DNA of 20,541 nucleotides from contig CAYVKW010000018.1 of assembly GCA_964452285.1 (NCBI GenBank), forward strand, positions 1 through 20,541. The letters run 5' to 3'. The translations under genes and the position numbers were made by a program. Each line of letters begins with the position of its first letter. Positions within the stretch are counted from its first letter, which is position 1. This document shows positions 6,607-14,079 of the stretch, piece by piece. The notes beneath the pieces are model-generated. The model was not told where the DNA came from. It did no database searches and saw nothing but the letters and a program-made list of their open reading frames with translations. This stretch comes from JAUNST01 sp964452285 (GTDB lineage: Bacteria > Patescibacteriota > Microgenomatia > UBA1400 > PJMF01).

Positions 6607-8457
6607 TTATTCTTTAACCAAATAAATTCTTCTCACACCCGCGCTTACACTTTTTTCTTTTTCTATTTTGACTCTACCAATTTCACCAGTATGAGTTACG
6701 TGCGGTCCAACACAAATTTCTTGCGAGGCGCCTTTAATGGCATAAACACTCACTTGATCAGGATAACGATCAGCAAAAACGCTACCACCAACTATCTTCA
6801 ATGCGTCTTCTTTAGTGTGAAAAGTTTTTTCCACTGGGATGTCTGCTTCAATCCAAGCATTGACTTGATCCATCACTTCTGTCTTCTGTTTTTCACTCAA
6901 AGGCGCATCCAAAGTAAAATCAAGTCTCGCTCGCTCCGCCGTGATATTACTTCCTTTTTGCACGCAATCCACTTTCACAAATTTACGCAAAGCTGCTAAT
7001 AACAGATGTGTTGCCGTATGAAATTCCACCGTTAACGCTTGAGCATCTGCCAAACCACCTTTAAACTTTTCATCGCTTTTACTTTTTGACAGATTCTGAT
7101 GTTCTTTTTTTGCTTGTTCAAATTCTATCTCACTGATAGTCCAAGCCTTTTCTGCTGCTAATTCTTGAGTTAATTCAAGTGGAAAACCAAAACTTTCATA
7201 CAAATAAAAAGCCGTCTTGCCATCGATTGCCTGTAATTTCTCAAATTCTTTTAAACCATTATTCAATGTCGCTCGAAACTTTTTCACTTCTTTATTTAAT
7301 TCACCTTTTATCAATTCTTGTTTATCTAAAACAGCTGGATACACTTCACCATATTGTTCACCTAATAACTCAACTAACTTATCAGACCAATCTTTTTTCA
7401 ATTGTAATTTATCTGCCAATAGCACGCTTCGTCGAATTAATCTGCGCAAAATATAACCTTGTTCCTTATTACTCGGAAGCACTCCGTCACTCATCAGCAT
7501 CACCGCCGCTCGATAATGATCCGCTACAATACGAATCTGGCGCTTTTGCTCTTCGTTCAATTGAGCATATTTCAAATCTGTTCCCGTCAAAATAATCTCA
7601 ATTAACGGTGCAAAAGCGCTCGTCTCAAACACGTCAGCTTTATTTTCCACTGCCATCATCAATCTTTCCAAACCACCGCCATAATCAACATTTTTTTGTT
7701 GCAATTGAGTAAAACTGCCGTCAGTTTGTTTTTTATATTGCATAAAAACACTATTGGCAATTTCTACAAAGCGACCACAATCGCAGTTCGGGTGACATTT
7801 TTCATTTTTCCAAAGCGAATTTTCGTGACATTTCAATTCTGCTCCAAAATCATAAAAAATTTCGCTATCCGGTCCACCAGGCTCGCCAGTCGGCATTGCC
7901 GCTGGCTCGCCACTTCTGCTCCACCAATTTTTATGCTCATCGTACTTGAAAATTCGCTCACCTAATTTCGCTTCGATCCCGCACTCCGCAAATAATTTTT
8001 GCCAAATTTCAATTGCTTCTTCATCCGCTGGAATGCCCAACTTTTCATCACCAGCAAAAACGGTCACGTATAACTTTCCCGGCTCCAAGCCCACTTCGTC
8101 CACTAAAAACTTAAAAATCCACGGCAATTGCTCTTTTTTGAAATAATCACCCAAAGACCAATTGCCTAACATCTCGAAAAACGTTGTATGACGCGCATCA
8201 CCCACTTCTTCTATATCCACTGCCCGAAAAGACTTTTGACTATCCGTCAATCTTTTTCCGGCCGGATGCGCTTCGCCCAATAAATAAGGTACCAACGGTT
8301 GCATGCCGCTGCTGGTAAAAAGCGTGCTCGAATCATTTTCAGGCACCAAAGGTGCGCTTGGAATTATTTTGTGTTCGCGCTCTTGATAATAAGTCAAAAA
8401 CTTATATCGCAATTCCTTCATTGTCCACTTTTTTTGCTTTTCAGTCATCTTTGTCAT
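6607..8457 (-). CDS. alaS: Alanyl-tRNA synthetase, short form
   Basis: 616 aa against ~870 in most bacteria. The class II catalytic core is intact: N terminus with RYKFLTYYQEREHKIIPSAPLVP, SSTLFTSSGMQPLVPYLLG, and the RHTTFFEMLGNWSLGDYFKKE motif. The tRNA-recognition part follows, then the editing domain with HTATH (~480) and CVGPH (~580; CGGTH-like in many homologues), the four metal-ligand positions. The protein ends right after the editing domain (SAGVRRIYLVKE), so the oligomerisation and C-Ala domains are missing. Function: charges tRNA-Ala and clears mischarged Ser/Gly. ATG at 8457 chosen because a TATAAT lies 10 nt upstream; a second in-frame ATG is at 8448. An insertion sequence sits just upstream, in the same orientation. 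Confidence 0.96.
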   Translation of the reverse strand: MTKMTEKQKKWTMKELRYKFLTYYQEREHKIIPSAPLVPENDSSTLFTSSGMQPLVPYLLGEAHPAGKRLTDSQKSFRAVDIEEVGDARHTTFFEMLGNWSLGDYFKKEQLPWIFKFLVDEVGLEPGKLYVTVFAGDEKLGIPADEEAIEIWQKLFAECGIEAKLGERIFKYDEHKNWWSRSGEPAAMPTGEPGGPDSEIFYDFGAELKCHENSLWKNEKCHPNCDCGRFVEIANSVFMQYKKQTDGSFTQLQQKNVDYGGGLERLMMAVENKADVFETSAFAPLIEIILTGTDLKYAQLNEEQKRQIRIVADHYRAAVMLMSDGVLPSNKEQGYILRRLIRRSVLLADKLQLKKDWSDKLVELLGEQYGEVYPAVLDKQELIKGELNKEVKKFRATLNNGLKEFEKLQAIDGKTAFYLYESFGFPLELTQELAAEKAWTISEIEFEQAKKEHQNLSKSKSDEKFKGGLADAQALTVEFHTATHLLLAALRKFVKVDCVQKGSNITAERARLDFTLDAPLSEKQKTEVMDQVNAWIEADIPVEKTFHTKEDALKIVGGSVFADRYPDQVSVYAIKGASQEICVGPHVTHTGEIGRVKIEKEKSVSAGVRRIYLVKE

Positions 8458-8467
8458 AATTTTGGCA

Positions 8468-8496
8468 ATTATAGCACAAGAAGCAAAAAGAATTAA
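8468..8496 (-). promoter_or_regulatory. alaS promoter, abutting the insertion sequence
   Basis: Minus strand: TTAATT (8491-8496) as a weak -35, 17-nt spacer, TATAAT (8468-8473) with extended TG (8475-8476). The box ends 10 nt before the alaS ATG. The -35 shares base 8496 with the target duplication of the insertion element, so the insertion replaced everything upstream of -35. Confidence 0.55.
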
Positions 8497-8508
8497 CTTT
8501 TGTTCTGG

Positions 8509-9558
8509 TCACACACTTTTTGGAAAACTAGCTTTTAAAAATTGCATTGGGCTTAGGTAATTTAAAGCCTGATGTGGTCTATGGAAATTGTACCATAGAA
8601 AATAGCTCTCCATTTCGATGAGAAATTCAGACTTGGAGTAGTAAATGGCATCAGATCTGTTAACACATTCTTCTTGAAAGGTTCTGTTGTATCTTTCGAT
8701 GGAACCATTAATACGAGGACATCTAGGATAGGTGAAAAGATGTTTGATTTTCTTTTGCTGGAGATAATCGTTAAATTCTCCTAAAAATTCTGAGCCGTTA
8801 TCTGTTTGGATAGTTTTTACCACAACTGGATATTTTTTTAAAAATTCTAGTAAGGTTTTAAGTGCTTGTTCGCTAGAGAGGGTGGGAACTAACTTAGAGT
8901 AAGCAACTTTAGTGTAAACATCAAGACAACAAATGAATTGAAATTTTTGACCATTGATAAAAGTAGTAATTGAATCAAGTTCTAAAAATCCTGAATGATT
9001 AACTCTAGGAGCTTTTTTAGCTCTTTGCCGATTTAGATATCTTTGTTTTCTTGCTTGGTCAATTGGTACCAATCTACTTTGATTATCAAAAAAGAAATTT
9101 TTTCTTTTAATGATCTTGCCAATGGTGGAAACACTGATTGTAGCAATATTAAGCTTTAAAGCTAGCTCATCAACAAATATTTTGAGTTTGTATTTTGATA
9201 AATTACCATATTCTTGTCTCATAGATTTAATCAACTCAATGAAGCGATAATCTGTCTTCATATTTCTCACTCTTTTAGGCTTTGTCTTTTTAGGAACTAG
9301 CTTATTAAGGTTTCCACCGGATTTTTCATACTTATGTTTCCATATATACAAGATGCTTTTACTAATCTCATAGGCATCACAAGTACTTTTCCAACCATAG
9401 TTATAGTAATGATTTAAACATTTTAGTCTAAAAGCAGCTACATCTGATTTCTCAAAACTTAAACTATTCTCAATCGTTTTCATCAACTGATTGTAATCTT
9501 GTTTTAAGAAACCAGGCACCAAGAATTTATCTCGTTCTTTACACCAGTTTTTTGTCAT
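8509..9558 (-). CDS. IS481-family-like DDE transposase
   Basis: 349 aa, uninterrupted. The N-terminal ~100 residues are predicted helix-turn-helix DNA binding (AAFRLKCLNHYYNYGWKSTC resembles HTH segments of these enzymes). The rve/integrase core shows the catalytic triad: Asp195 (FLELDS), Asp253 (QTDNGSEFL) and Glu288 (NGSIERYNRTFQEE), a DD-34-E spacing. The end WYNFHRPHQALNYLSPMQFL is typical of IS481/IS3 enzymes. It catalyses cut or copy and strand transfer at the TGT ends. The ATG lies at the foot of a hairpin (9556-9585), which may limit translation from read-through transcripts. All catalytic residues are present, so the element may be active. IS3 was considered, but there is no separate orfA or frameshift window. 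Confidence 0.9.
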   Translation of the reverse strand: MTKNWCKERDKFLVPGFLKQDYNQLMKTIENSLSFEKSDVAAFRLKCLNHYYNYGWKSTCDAYEISKSILYIWKHKYEKSGGNLNKLVPKKTKPKRVRNMKTDYRFIELIKSMRQEYGNLSKYKLKIFVDELALKLNIATISVSTIGKIIKRKNFFFDNQSRLVPIDQARKQRYLNRQRAKKAPRVNHSGFLELDSITTFINGQKFQFICCLDVYTKVAYSKLVPTLSSEQALKTLLEFLKKYPVVVKTIQTDNGSEFLGEFNDYLQQKKIKHLFTYPRCPRINGSIERYNRTFQEECVNRSDAIYYSKSEFLIEMESYFLWYNFHRPHQALNYLSPMQFLKASFPKSV

Positions 9559-9585
9559 ATTGGTTACTTTCCATTTTCCAATATG
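9556..9585 (-). promoter_or_regulatory. Hairpin covering the transposase start codon
   Basis: CATATTGG and CCAATATG (8-bp inverted repeat, 14-nt loop) enclose the start region; the ATG (9556-9558) is the last triplet of the stem. Many insertion sequences use such a hairpin to block translation of read-through mRNA; that role is inferred here. Confidence 0.45.
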
Positions 9586-9612
9586 TATCGGAACCTAAAC
9601 AACTTTCAAAAG

Positions 9613-10353
9613 TTATTTTTCTTTCGCTGAAGCAGTCGCTATTTTAACATCTAAAATTGCTTGACCAGGCTTCATTTTTCTGATTTCTTCGCCATTCTCT
9701 ATGGTAGTTTCATATTCCGCTGTTTCCTCTGTGACCACTCTTAATTCCTCACCATTTTCATCCAGAATCTTCGTAATATTTTCGCGACCGCTATAACGCC
9801 AAGAATCTTTTTCTTTTACCAAAATCGTCGTATAAGTAAAGATATCTGCCTTTACCGTTAATTCCACTCCTTCTGGCACTTCTCTCACTTCTATATCATC
9901 ATTTACTTCAACAAAAAATGAAGGCTGAGTCTGTTGCATTTTCTCCACAAAAAAAGACATTTTCTTCTCATCCGTCATTTCTGCAACTGTCATCGCCCCA
10001 ATTTCATCAATAAAATTCTGAGTAAAATACTTTTCTGCCACTTTCATCAATTGCGTAAAAGTTGCCGTTTCAGATAAATCCTGTTTCATCACTAAAAAAG
10101 CGTCAATAATCTTCGACTTTTCAGTTTCTTCAGATACAGAAATTGTCTTCTCTTCATCTGTAAAAACAGGCACCTCAACTAATTCATTAACAGATTCCCG
10201 CCAATTTCTGACAACAAAGAAAATAATTAACGTCAATAAAATCACTCCCGATCCCGCTAATACATAAAACCAACGCCTATTCAATTGGTTTGGGCTTGAA
10301 TTTTTCGTTCGTACATCGTCACTCTGTTGGCTATTTAAATCATTTTTTTGCAT
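9613..10353 (-). CDS. Single-pass membrane protein of unknown function
   Basis: 246 aa, family not recognised. A hydrophilic N terminus of ~27 residues (rich in Asn, Gln, Ser) is followed by one membrane helix (~28-48, WFYVLAGSGVILLTLIIFFVV), then an extracellular region of ~195 residues rich in Glu, Lys, Val and Thr with no Cys. Alternating beta-like stretches (SFFVEVNDDIEVREVPEGVELTV; ETTIENGEEIRKM) suggest a compact beta or alpha/beta domain. It is divergent from the first cysteine-rich secreted protein gene, the two starts 76 bp apart, so they may be co-regulated. The promoter gives a leaderless mRNA. Its original terminator-like hairpin was split by the insertion sequence that begins 11 bp past its stop. 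Confidence 0.8.
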   Translation of the reverse strand: MQKNDLNSQQSDDVRTKNSSPNQLNRRWFYVLAGSGVILLTLIIFFVVRNWRESVNELVEVPVFTDEEKTISVSEETEKSKIIDAFLVMKQDLSETATFTQLMKVAEKYFTQNFIDEIGAMTVAEMTDEKKMSFFVEKMQQTQPSFFVEVNDDIEVREVPEGVELTVKADIFTYTTILVKEKDSWRYSGRENITKILDENGEELRVVTEETAEYETTIENGEEIRKMKPGQAILDVKIATASAKEK

Positions 10354-10359
10354 CCTAAA

Positions 10360-10387
10360 ATTATAACTGATATTTTAAATTTATCAA
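10360..10387 (-). promoter_or_regulatory. Promoter of the 9613-10353 gene
   Basis: Minus strand: TTGATA (10382-10387), 16-nt spacer, TATAAT (10360-10365). The box ends 6 nt before the ATG, so transcription should begin at or next to the start codon. Confidence 0.6.
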
Positions 10388-10411
10388 ATTCGTGCTTTTT
10401 TGCTTCAAATA

Positions 10412-10420
10412 TGTTATATT
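10412..10420 (+). promoter_or_regulatory. Extended -10 promoter for the first Cys-rich gene
   Basis: TGTTATATT (TG at 10412-10413, TATATT at 10415-10420), 9 nt before the ATG at 10430, no clear -35. This also supports the ATG over the upstream in-frame TTG at 10400, which would lie before the box. Confidence 0.45.
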
Positions 10421-10429
10421 AACTATCGC

Positions 10430-12664
10430 ATGAAAAAACTATTGCTTTTTCTTCTGATAATTCTTCATTGTTTAAGTGTTACGCACTCTGTCTTCGCTGG
10501 TGACTGCAGCAACAATTGTCGCGGCTGGAGTAGTTGTTCTGGCTGCAGTCAATCGCAGTATTGTTATACAATTTGTGAATCTACATATTGCAATGGCGGC
10601 GATTGCCGTCAAAGCTGCAGCTACAGCTGCAGCAGGAGCTATGATATATGGAAAAAAAGATATGTAACCTCATGCGGCAAACATTGCACTACAACTTGTA
10701 CTTCTAGAGTCTGTACTACTAATACTCATGTCACCAATACTTGGACCAATACTCAACATTGTGGCACTCGTAACGGTTCTTGGTCAACTGGATCTTGGGG
10801 CGGTTGTAGCGTTTCTTGCGGCGGAGGCGTCCAAACAAGAGGAGCTAGCTGTAATGCCACCTGTGGTGGCAGCTGTGGTGCTCGACCAGAAACTTCTCGT
10901 TCTTGCAACACTCACCCTTGTTGCATTAATGCTACACCTAGATGCGGCACTGCTGATAAACAAATTTTTCTCAATACTGACACTTCATATAATGGATTTA
11001 GTCAATGTTTAGACGGCGCTACTACTACTAACGGCTCTTTCCCTAGCCAAGGCAATTCTATTACTTGGCAATGTTCTGGTTATTGTGGCAACGCCCCCGT
11101 TTGTATTGCCTATCGCAATCGTTATCCTCTTTTTGATACTATTACTTGTCCTAGCGAAACTTACCAGTTTAATTACGCTAAAATTCCTTGTCTAAACGGT
11201 ACCGATTGCAATAACACTAAAACCTGTGCCAATCCAGCAGCTTGTTTAACACAAGAACTTGACTATTCAGAAAACTTTGTCGATAAGAAAGCCATTTGCT
11301 ATTTGCCTAAAACTTGCAATGAAACAAATGCTGCAGTAAATGGGAATCGCTATGATGAAACCAAACCCAATAACCCACCTTACCAAATTATCACTGGCTT
11401 AGCCAATGGCAATAATCAAGCCTGTTATCGTAAAAAAGAATGTAGCGAGATTGAAGATAGTGATTGGCAAAAAGAATTGGTCAATGATCCATATAAACAG
11501 AATCAGGCAATTAAATTTCCTTATCAAACTGGCAATTGCGTCAACACCATCACTGATAAATATCTGTCTCTGCCCACTGGTTACAATAATGGTTCCAATG
11601 ATGCTCAATGCAATGTGTGTGTCAAAGTTTCCGATCCTTGGTTTCAGGTCGTTAATGGCAATTTGTATGCCAATGGTGATATCAAAGGCAGTAGCACTAG
11701 TGAAGCTAATGTCTATGAAGTGAGAGGAATTGACTGTGGTAGTCATACTGATCAGGGAGTAGGTATTCCAGTTTCCAGTAGTGATATTAAGTCTTTAAGT
11801 TCTCAAATTGGAGAGAGTAAAAATATTAATCTTTCACCGGGAGCAGTAACAGTTGACAAAGAAGATTATGATTTCTTTGCTCGAAGTTTGGGTTATCTAC
11901 CCGAAGAATTAAATAGCAACCTGAAAGCTTGCCCTAGTAATCTTAATAGTCATCATAGTAATGACTTTACCAATAAAGATGACAGTCTCATTTGTTATGA
12001 GCATGGAGATTTAACCCTCAGTGCTCCTTTAACTCTCTCCAATACGGAAAACAAAGTCATCTTTGTTAATGGTGATTTAAAGCTAAAAGCTCCTACCAGT
12101 ATACAAAGTGGTGGTTTCCTACTCTTTGTGGTTTCCGGTAATATTATCATTGATCCTTCTTTAGGTCATTTCCCAGCTCCTGCCGATCTTACATCTGCCA
12201 AGACTTCATCTTGCATTAATCCCAATGAAACTACCATTGACCTTCATGGTCTCTTTATTGCCGATGGCACCATCAGCATTGCTTCTGGTGCTAGTGCTGA
12301 TAATCAAAGTAACTATTGGCATAGTTTTACTTCTCCAACTGCTAATTTAGTTAAGAATGGTCAAGGAGCTGCTTGTGATAAGAAACTTACCCTTAAAGGT
12401 TCTTTTGTCGGTTGGGGTCAAGCTGACTCTTCCTTAACCAGTGGTACCCTCAGCAGTACTAAAAAAGGTATGCTTATCTCTCGCACTTTTGTCGGTTGTA
12501 TTAAAGGCTTTACTCATTCCGATCTAACTACTCCTTATCAAAGTTATCTTTACAACTTCAATGCTTCCATACCTGTAGTTACCTTTGTTTATGATGTCAA
12601 TCTTGTCAAAGCCATGCCTGCCTGGACACAAGTTTCTGCTCGTCTCAAATTAGAAGTTCGCTAA
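10430..12664 (+). CDS. Large secreted Cys-rich protein with a thrombospondin type-1-like domain
   Basis: 744 aa. Signal peptide 1-23 (KKLLLFLLIILHCLSVTHSVFA). Residues 25-115 are very Cys-rich. A thrombospondin type-1 repeat is seen at ~116-165: WSTGSWGGCSVSCGGGVQTR, then Cys-rich spacing and ETSRSCNTHPCC. A looser Cys-containing region runs to ~400. From ~403 (PWFQVVNGNLYANGDIKG) to the end it matches the protein at 14076-16145, with beta-helix-like strands (VIFVNGDLKL, GGFLLFVVSGNIII, IDLHGLFIADGTI, KLTLKGSFVGWG) and the ending PVVTFVYDVNLVKAMPAWTQVSARLKLEV. No sorting motif or C-terminal helix is visible, so attachment is unknown. Many disulphides imply an extracellular location. Function is not established; adhesion or a surface-structure role is inference. 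ATG chosen over an in-frame TTG at 10400. Confidence 0.85.
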   Translation: MKKLLLFLLIILHCLSVTHSVFAGDCSNNCRGWSSCSGCSQSQYCYTICESTYCNGGDCRQSCSYSCSRSYDIWKKRYVTSCGKHCTTTCTSRVCTTNTHVTNTWTNTQHCGTRNGSWSTGSWGGCSVSCGGGVQTRGASCNATCGGSCGARPETSRSCNTHPCCINATPRCGTADKQIFLNTDTSYNGFSQCLDGATTTNGSFPSQGNSITWQCSGYCGNAPVCIAYRNRYPLFDTITCPSETYQFNYAKIPCLNGTDCNNTKTCANPAACLTQELDYSENFVDKKAICYLPKTCNETNAAVNGNRYDETKPNNPPYQIITGLANGNNQACYRKKECSEIEDSDWQKELVNDPYKQNQAIKFPYQTGNCVNTITDKYLSLPTGYNNGSNDAQCNVCVKVSDPWFQVVNGNLYANGDIKGSSTSEANVYEVRGIDCGSHTDQGVGIPVSSSDIKSLSSQIGESKNINLSPGAVTVDKEDYDFFARSLGYLPEELNSNLKACPSNLNSHHSNDFTNKDDSLICYEHGDLTLSAPLTLSNTENKVIFVNGDLKLKAPTSIQSGGFLLFVVSGNIIIDPSLGHFPAPADLTSAKTSSCINPNETTIDLHGLFIADGTISIASGASADNQSNYWHSFTSPTANLVKNGQGAACDKKLTLKGSFVGWGQADSSLTSGTLSSTKKGMLISRTFVGCIKGFTHSDLTTPYQSYLYNFNASIPVVTFVYDVNLVKAMPAWTQVSARLKLEVR

Positions 12665-12684
12665 CAGATTAGCCTCATTTTTGC

Positions 12685-12713
12685 TTGCATTGAACCACAA
12701 AATGTGCTAAGAT
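12685..12713 (+). promoter_or_regulatory. Promoter of the 12727-14079 / 14076-16145 gene pair
   Basis: TTGCAT (12685-12690), 17-nt spacer, TAAGAT (12708-12713) with extended TG (12705-12706). The box ends 13 nt before the ATG at 12727; no Shine-Dalgarno sequence. Confidence 0.45.
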
Positions 12714-12726
12714 AACATCCATATCT

Positions 12727-14079
12727 ATGACAAATAATCAAGATCCAACACTAAGAAAAAAAATTCTTATTCCTGTGATTATTTTAGTTATTTTAAGCTT
12801 GTGTACTTTTCTACTGTGGTTCTTGCTTATTCAACCATTAGCCAATGTTTCTGCACCCGATATCTCTATTTCTTCAGTTGATCCTTCGCCCATTGTCGAC
12901 CAAATCGAAGATAATAGTCAGAGATTAGCCTATGCCAAACAAATTTTGGACCAATTTACTCAATATCGCAGCGAAGAAGGATTCTATGGTGATTATCAAG
13001 CTTGTCAGCTTGATACTCAAACCTGTGACACCATTTTATTTAATACCACTAACCCCAAGGCCACTGATAGTGCTATTATCAGGCGAGCTTCTTGGAGACA
13101 AAATGTTCCTATAGCCTGGGCTCGTTTCAAATATTGGCAAAAAACCAATGACTCAGAACAGCTCGCCTTAATGAAAGAAGATTTGCAGAATTTAGTCACT
13201 CATATTCTTGATAGCGGCTATTGGACATTACAAACCGATACTTTTAACTGCAGCTTACTCAGTGAAATCGCCAAGTCACCTTCCATTGACGCAGAAACTA
13301 AAAATCTGGCCCAACGTCTTTGCCTAGAATCAAGTTTCGAATATCATCCCAATAGTGATTTAAGTTATGACCAACATAATCACGCCCTGCTCGCTTTTTC
13401 GAGTTCAAATCCAGATCAAGAAAAGAATTATTGGGTTCATAGTAATTCCGCTAAACACCGCGCCCCTAATCAACTTCATCAATATCAAACTAGCACTATT
13501 CAAAAGAGTATTACTTCCAATTTGGAAAAACTTGCAAATAATCAGTCACAAGATTACCTTGGGTCAATCTCTCTCGTTCAACAGCAAGCTTTTATTGAAA
13601 GAGAACTTATTGCTGCTATCGACCAAAATTCAATGATTCAGCTAGCTCAAGTTCAATCAAATCAGGATCTTGCTGATCAAGCGACTCTTCATTATTTACT
13701 TTTAACCGGAGAAACTTTAGCTTGGTATAATCAAGATGTCACTCAATTTGCCAATTTAGATACTTGTTTAATGAGCAGCAATCTTGATCTTTACTTGCGC
13801 AATTATCCTCAAACGCTTACTCAAGCTACTAGCACTCGTTTAACTCGTTATCTCAATTACCATCTTAATGATTTAAATGACCTTGTTCTCTGTGATCTTA
13901 GCCAATATCTTAGCACTCAGAAAACACCTGACTTTAAACCTATAATAGAAAAAATCATCAATTCCCAAATTAATCCCGCTTCTCATTTTATTGGTTCTTT
14001 TGATCGTACTTACACCGACAATCAAATCGCCTATTGGGTAAAAGAAAACGCTTTATTAGCAGGACTTCTCAGTTTATGA
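12727..14079 (+). CDS. Membrane-anchored extracytoplasmic protein of unknown function
   Basis: 450 aa, family not recognised. A short basic N terminus and one membrane helix (~12-36, ILIPVIILVILSLCTFLLWFLLI) anchor a ~410-residue extracytoplasmic part that reads as mostly helical, rich in Gln, Asn, Ser and Leu, with a few scattered Cys. Segments such as RRASWRQNVPIAWARFKYWQ, QADLATLHYLLLTGE-type helices and DNQIAYWVKENALLAGLLSL suggest a helical-repeat or alpha/alpha-barrel-like fold, but no catalytic motif can be assigned. It lies between two paralogous Cys-rich secreted proteins and overlaps the second by 4 bp (ATGA), so the two are translationally coupled. A role as an assembly, anchoring or processing partner of the secreted protein is inferred from the overlap only. 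Confidence 0.82.
   Translation: MTNNQDPTLRKKILIPVIILVILSLCTFLLWFLLIQPLANVSAPDISISSVDPSPIVDQIEDNSQRLAYAKQILDQFTQYRSEEGFYGDYQACQLDTQTCDTILFNTTNPKATDSAIIRRASWRQNVPIAWARFKYWQKTNDSEQLALMKEDLQNLVTHILDSGYWTLQTDTFNCSLLSEIAKSPSIDAETKNLAQRLCLESSFEYHPNSDLSYDQHNHALLAFSSSNPDQEKNYWVHSNSAKHRAPNQLHQYQTSTIQKSITSNLEKLANNQSQDYLGSISLVQQQAFIERELIAAIDQNSMIQLAQVQSNQDLADQATLHYLLLTGETLAWYNQDVTQFANLDTCLMSSNLDLYLRNYPQTLTQATSTRLTRYLNYHLNDLNDLVLCDLSQYLSTQKTPDFKPIIEKIINSQINPASHFIGSFDRTYTDNQIAYWVKENALLAGLLSL

Larger units (their letters stand above)
8501..9601 (-). mobile_element. Complete IS481-like insertion sequence, 1101 bp
   Basis: The ends are imperfect inverted repeats: reading inward, the left end (8501) starts TGTTCTGGT and the right end (9601, other strand) TGTTTAGGT; both reach TTGGAAAA at ~20 nt with a 1-nt offset. 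ACTTT flanks the element directly on both sides (8496-8500 and 9602-9606), a 5-bp target duplication. One transposase gene fills it; its stop codon lies within the left end. TGT ends and a single long DDE transposase fit the IS481 family. Joining the flanks restores TAACTTTCAAAAGTTA, a palindrome followed by a T-rich run on the minus strand, i.e. a terminator-like hairpin after the 9613-10353 gene. The element is G-rich on the plus strand whereas its surroundings are C-rich, consistent with recent arrival. Confidence 0.88.

Noticed and set aside
10400..10402. TTG start for the first Cys-rich protein
   Set aside because: It lies before the predicted -10 box and adds ten residues in front of a good signal peptide; ATG at 10430 fits better.
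10614..10633. 9-bp inverted repeat GCTGCAGCT/AGCTGCAGC
   Set aside because: It follows from repeated Ser-Cys codons in a Cys-rich stretch and has only a 2-nt loop.
14034..14036. TTG start for the second Cys-rich protein
   Set aside because: It would add 14 residues before a clear signal peptide; ATG at 14076 overlaps the upstream stop as ATGA.
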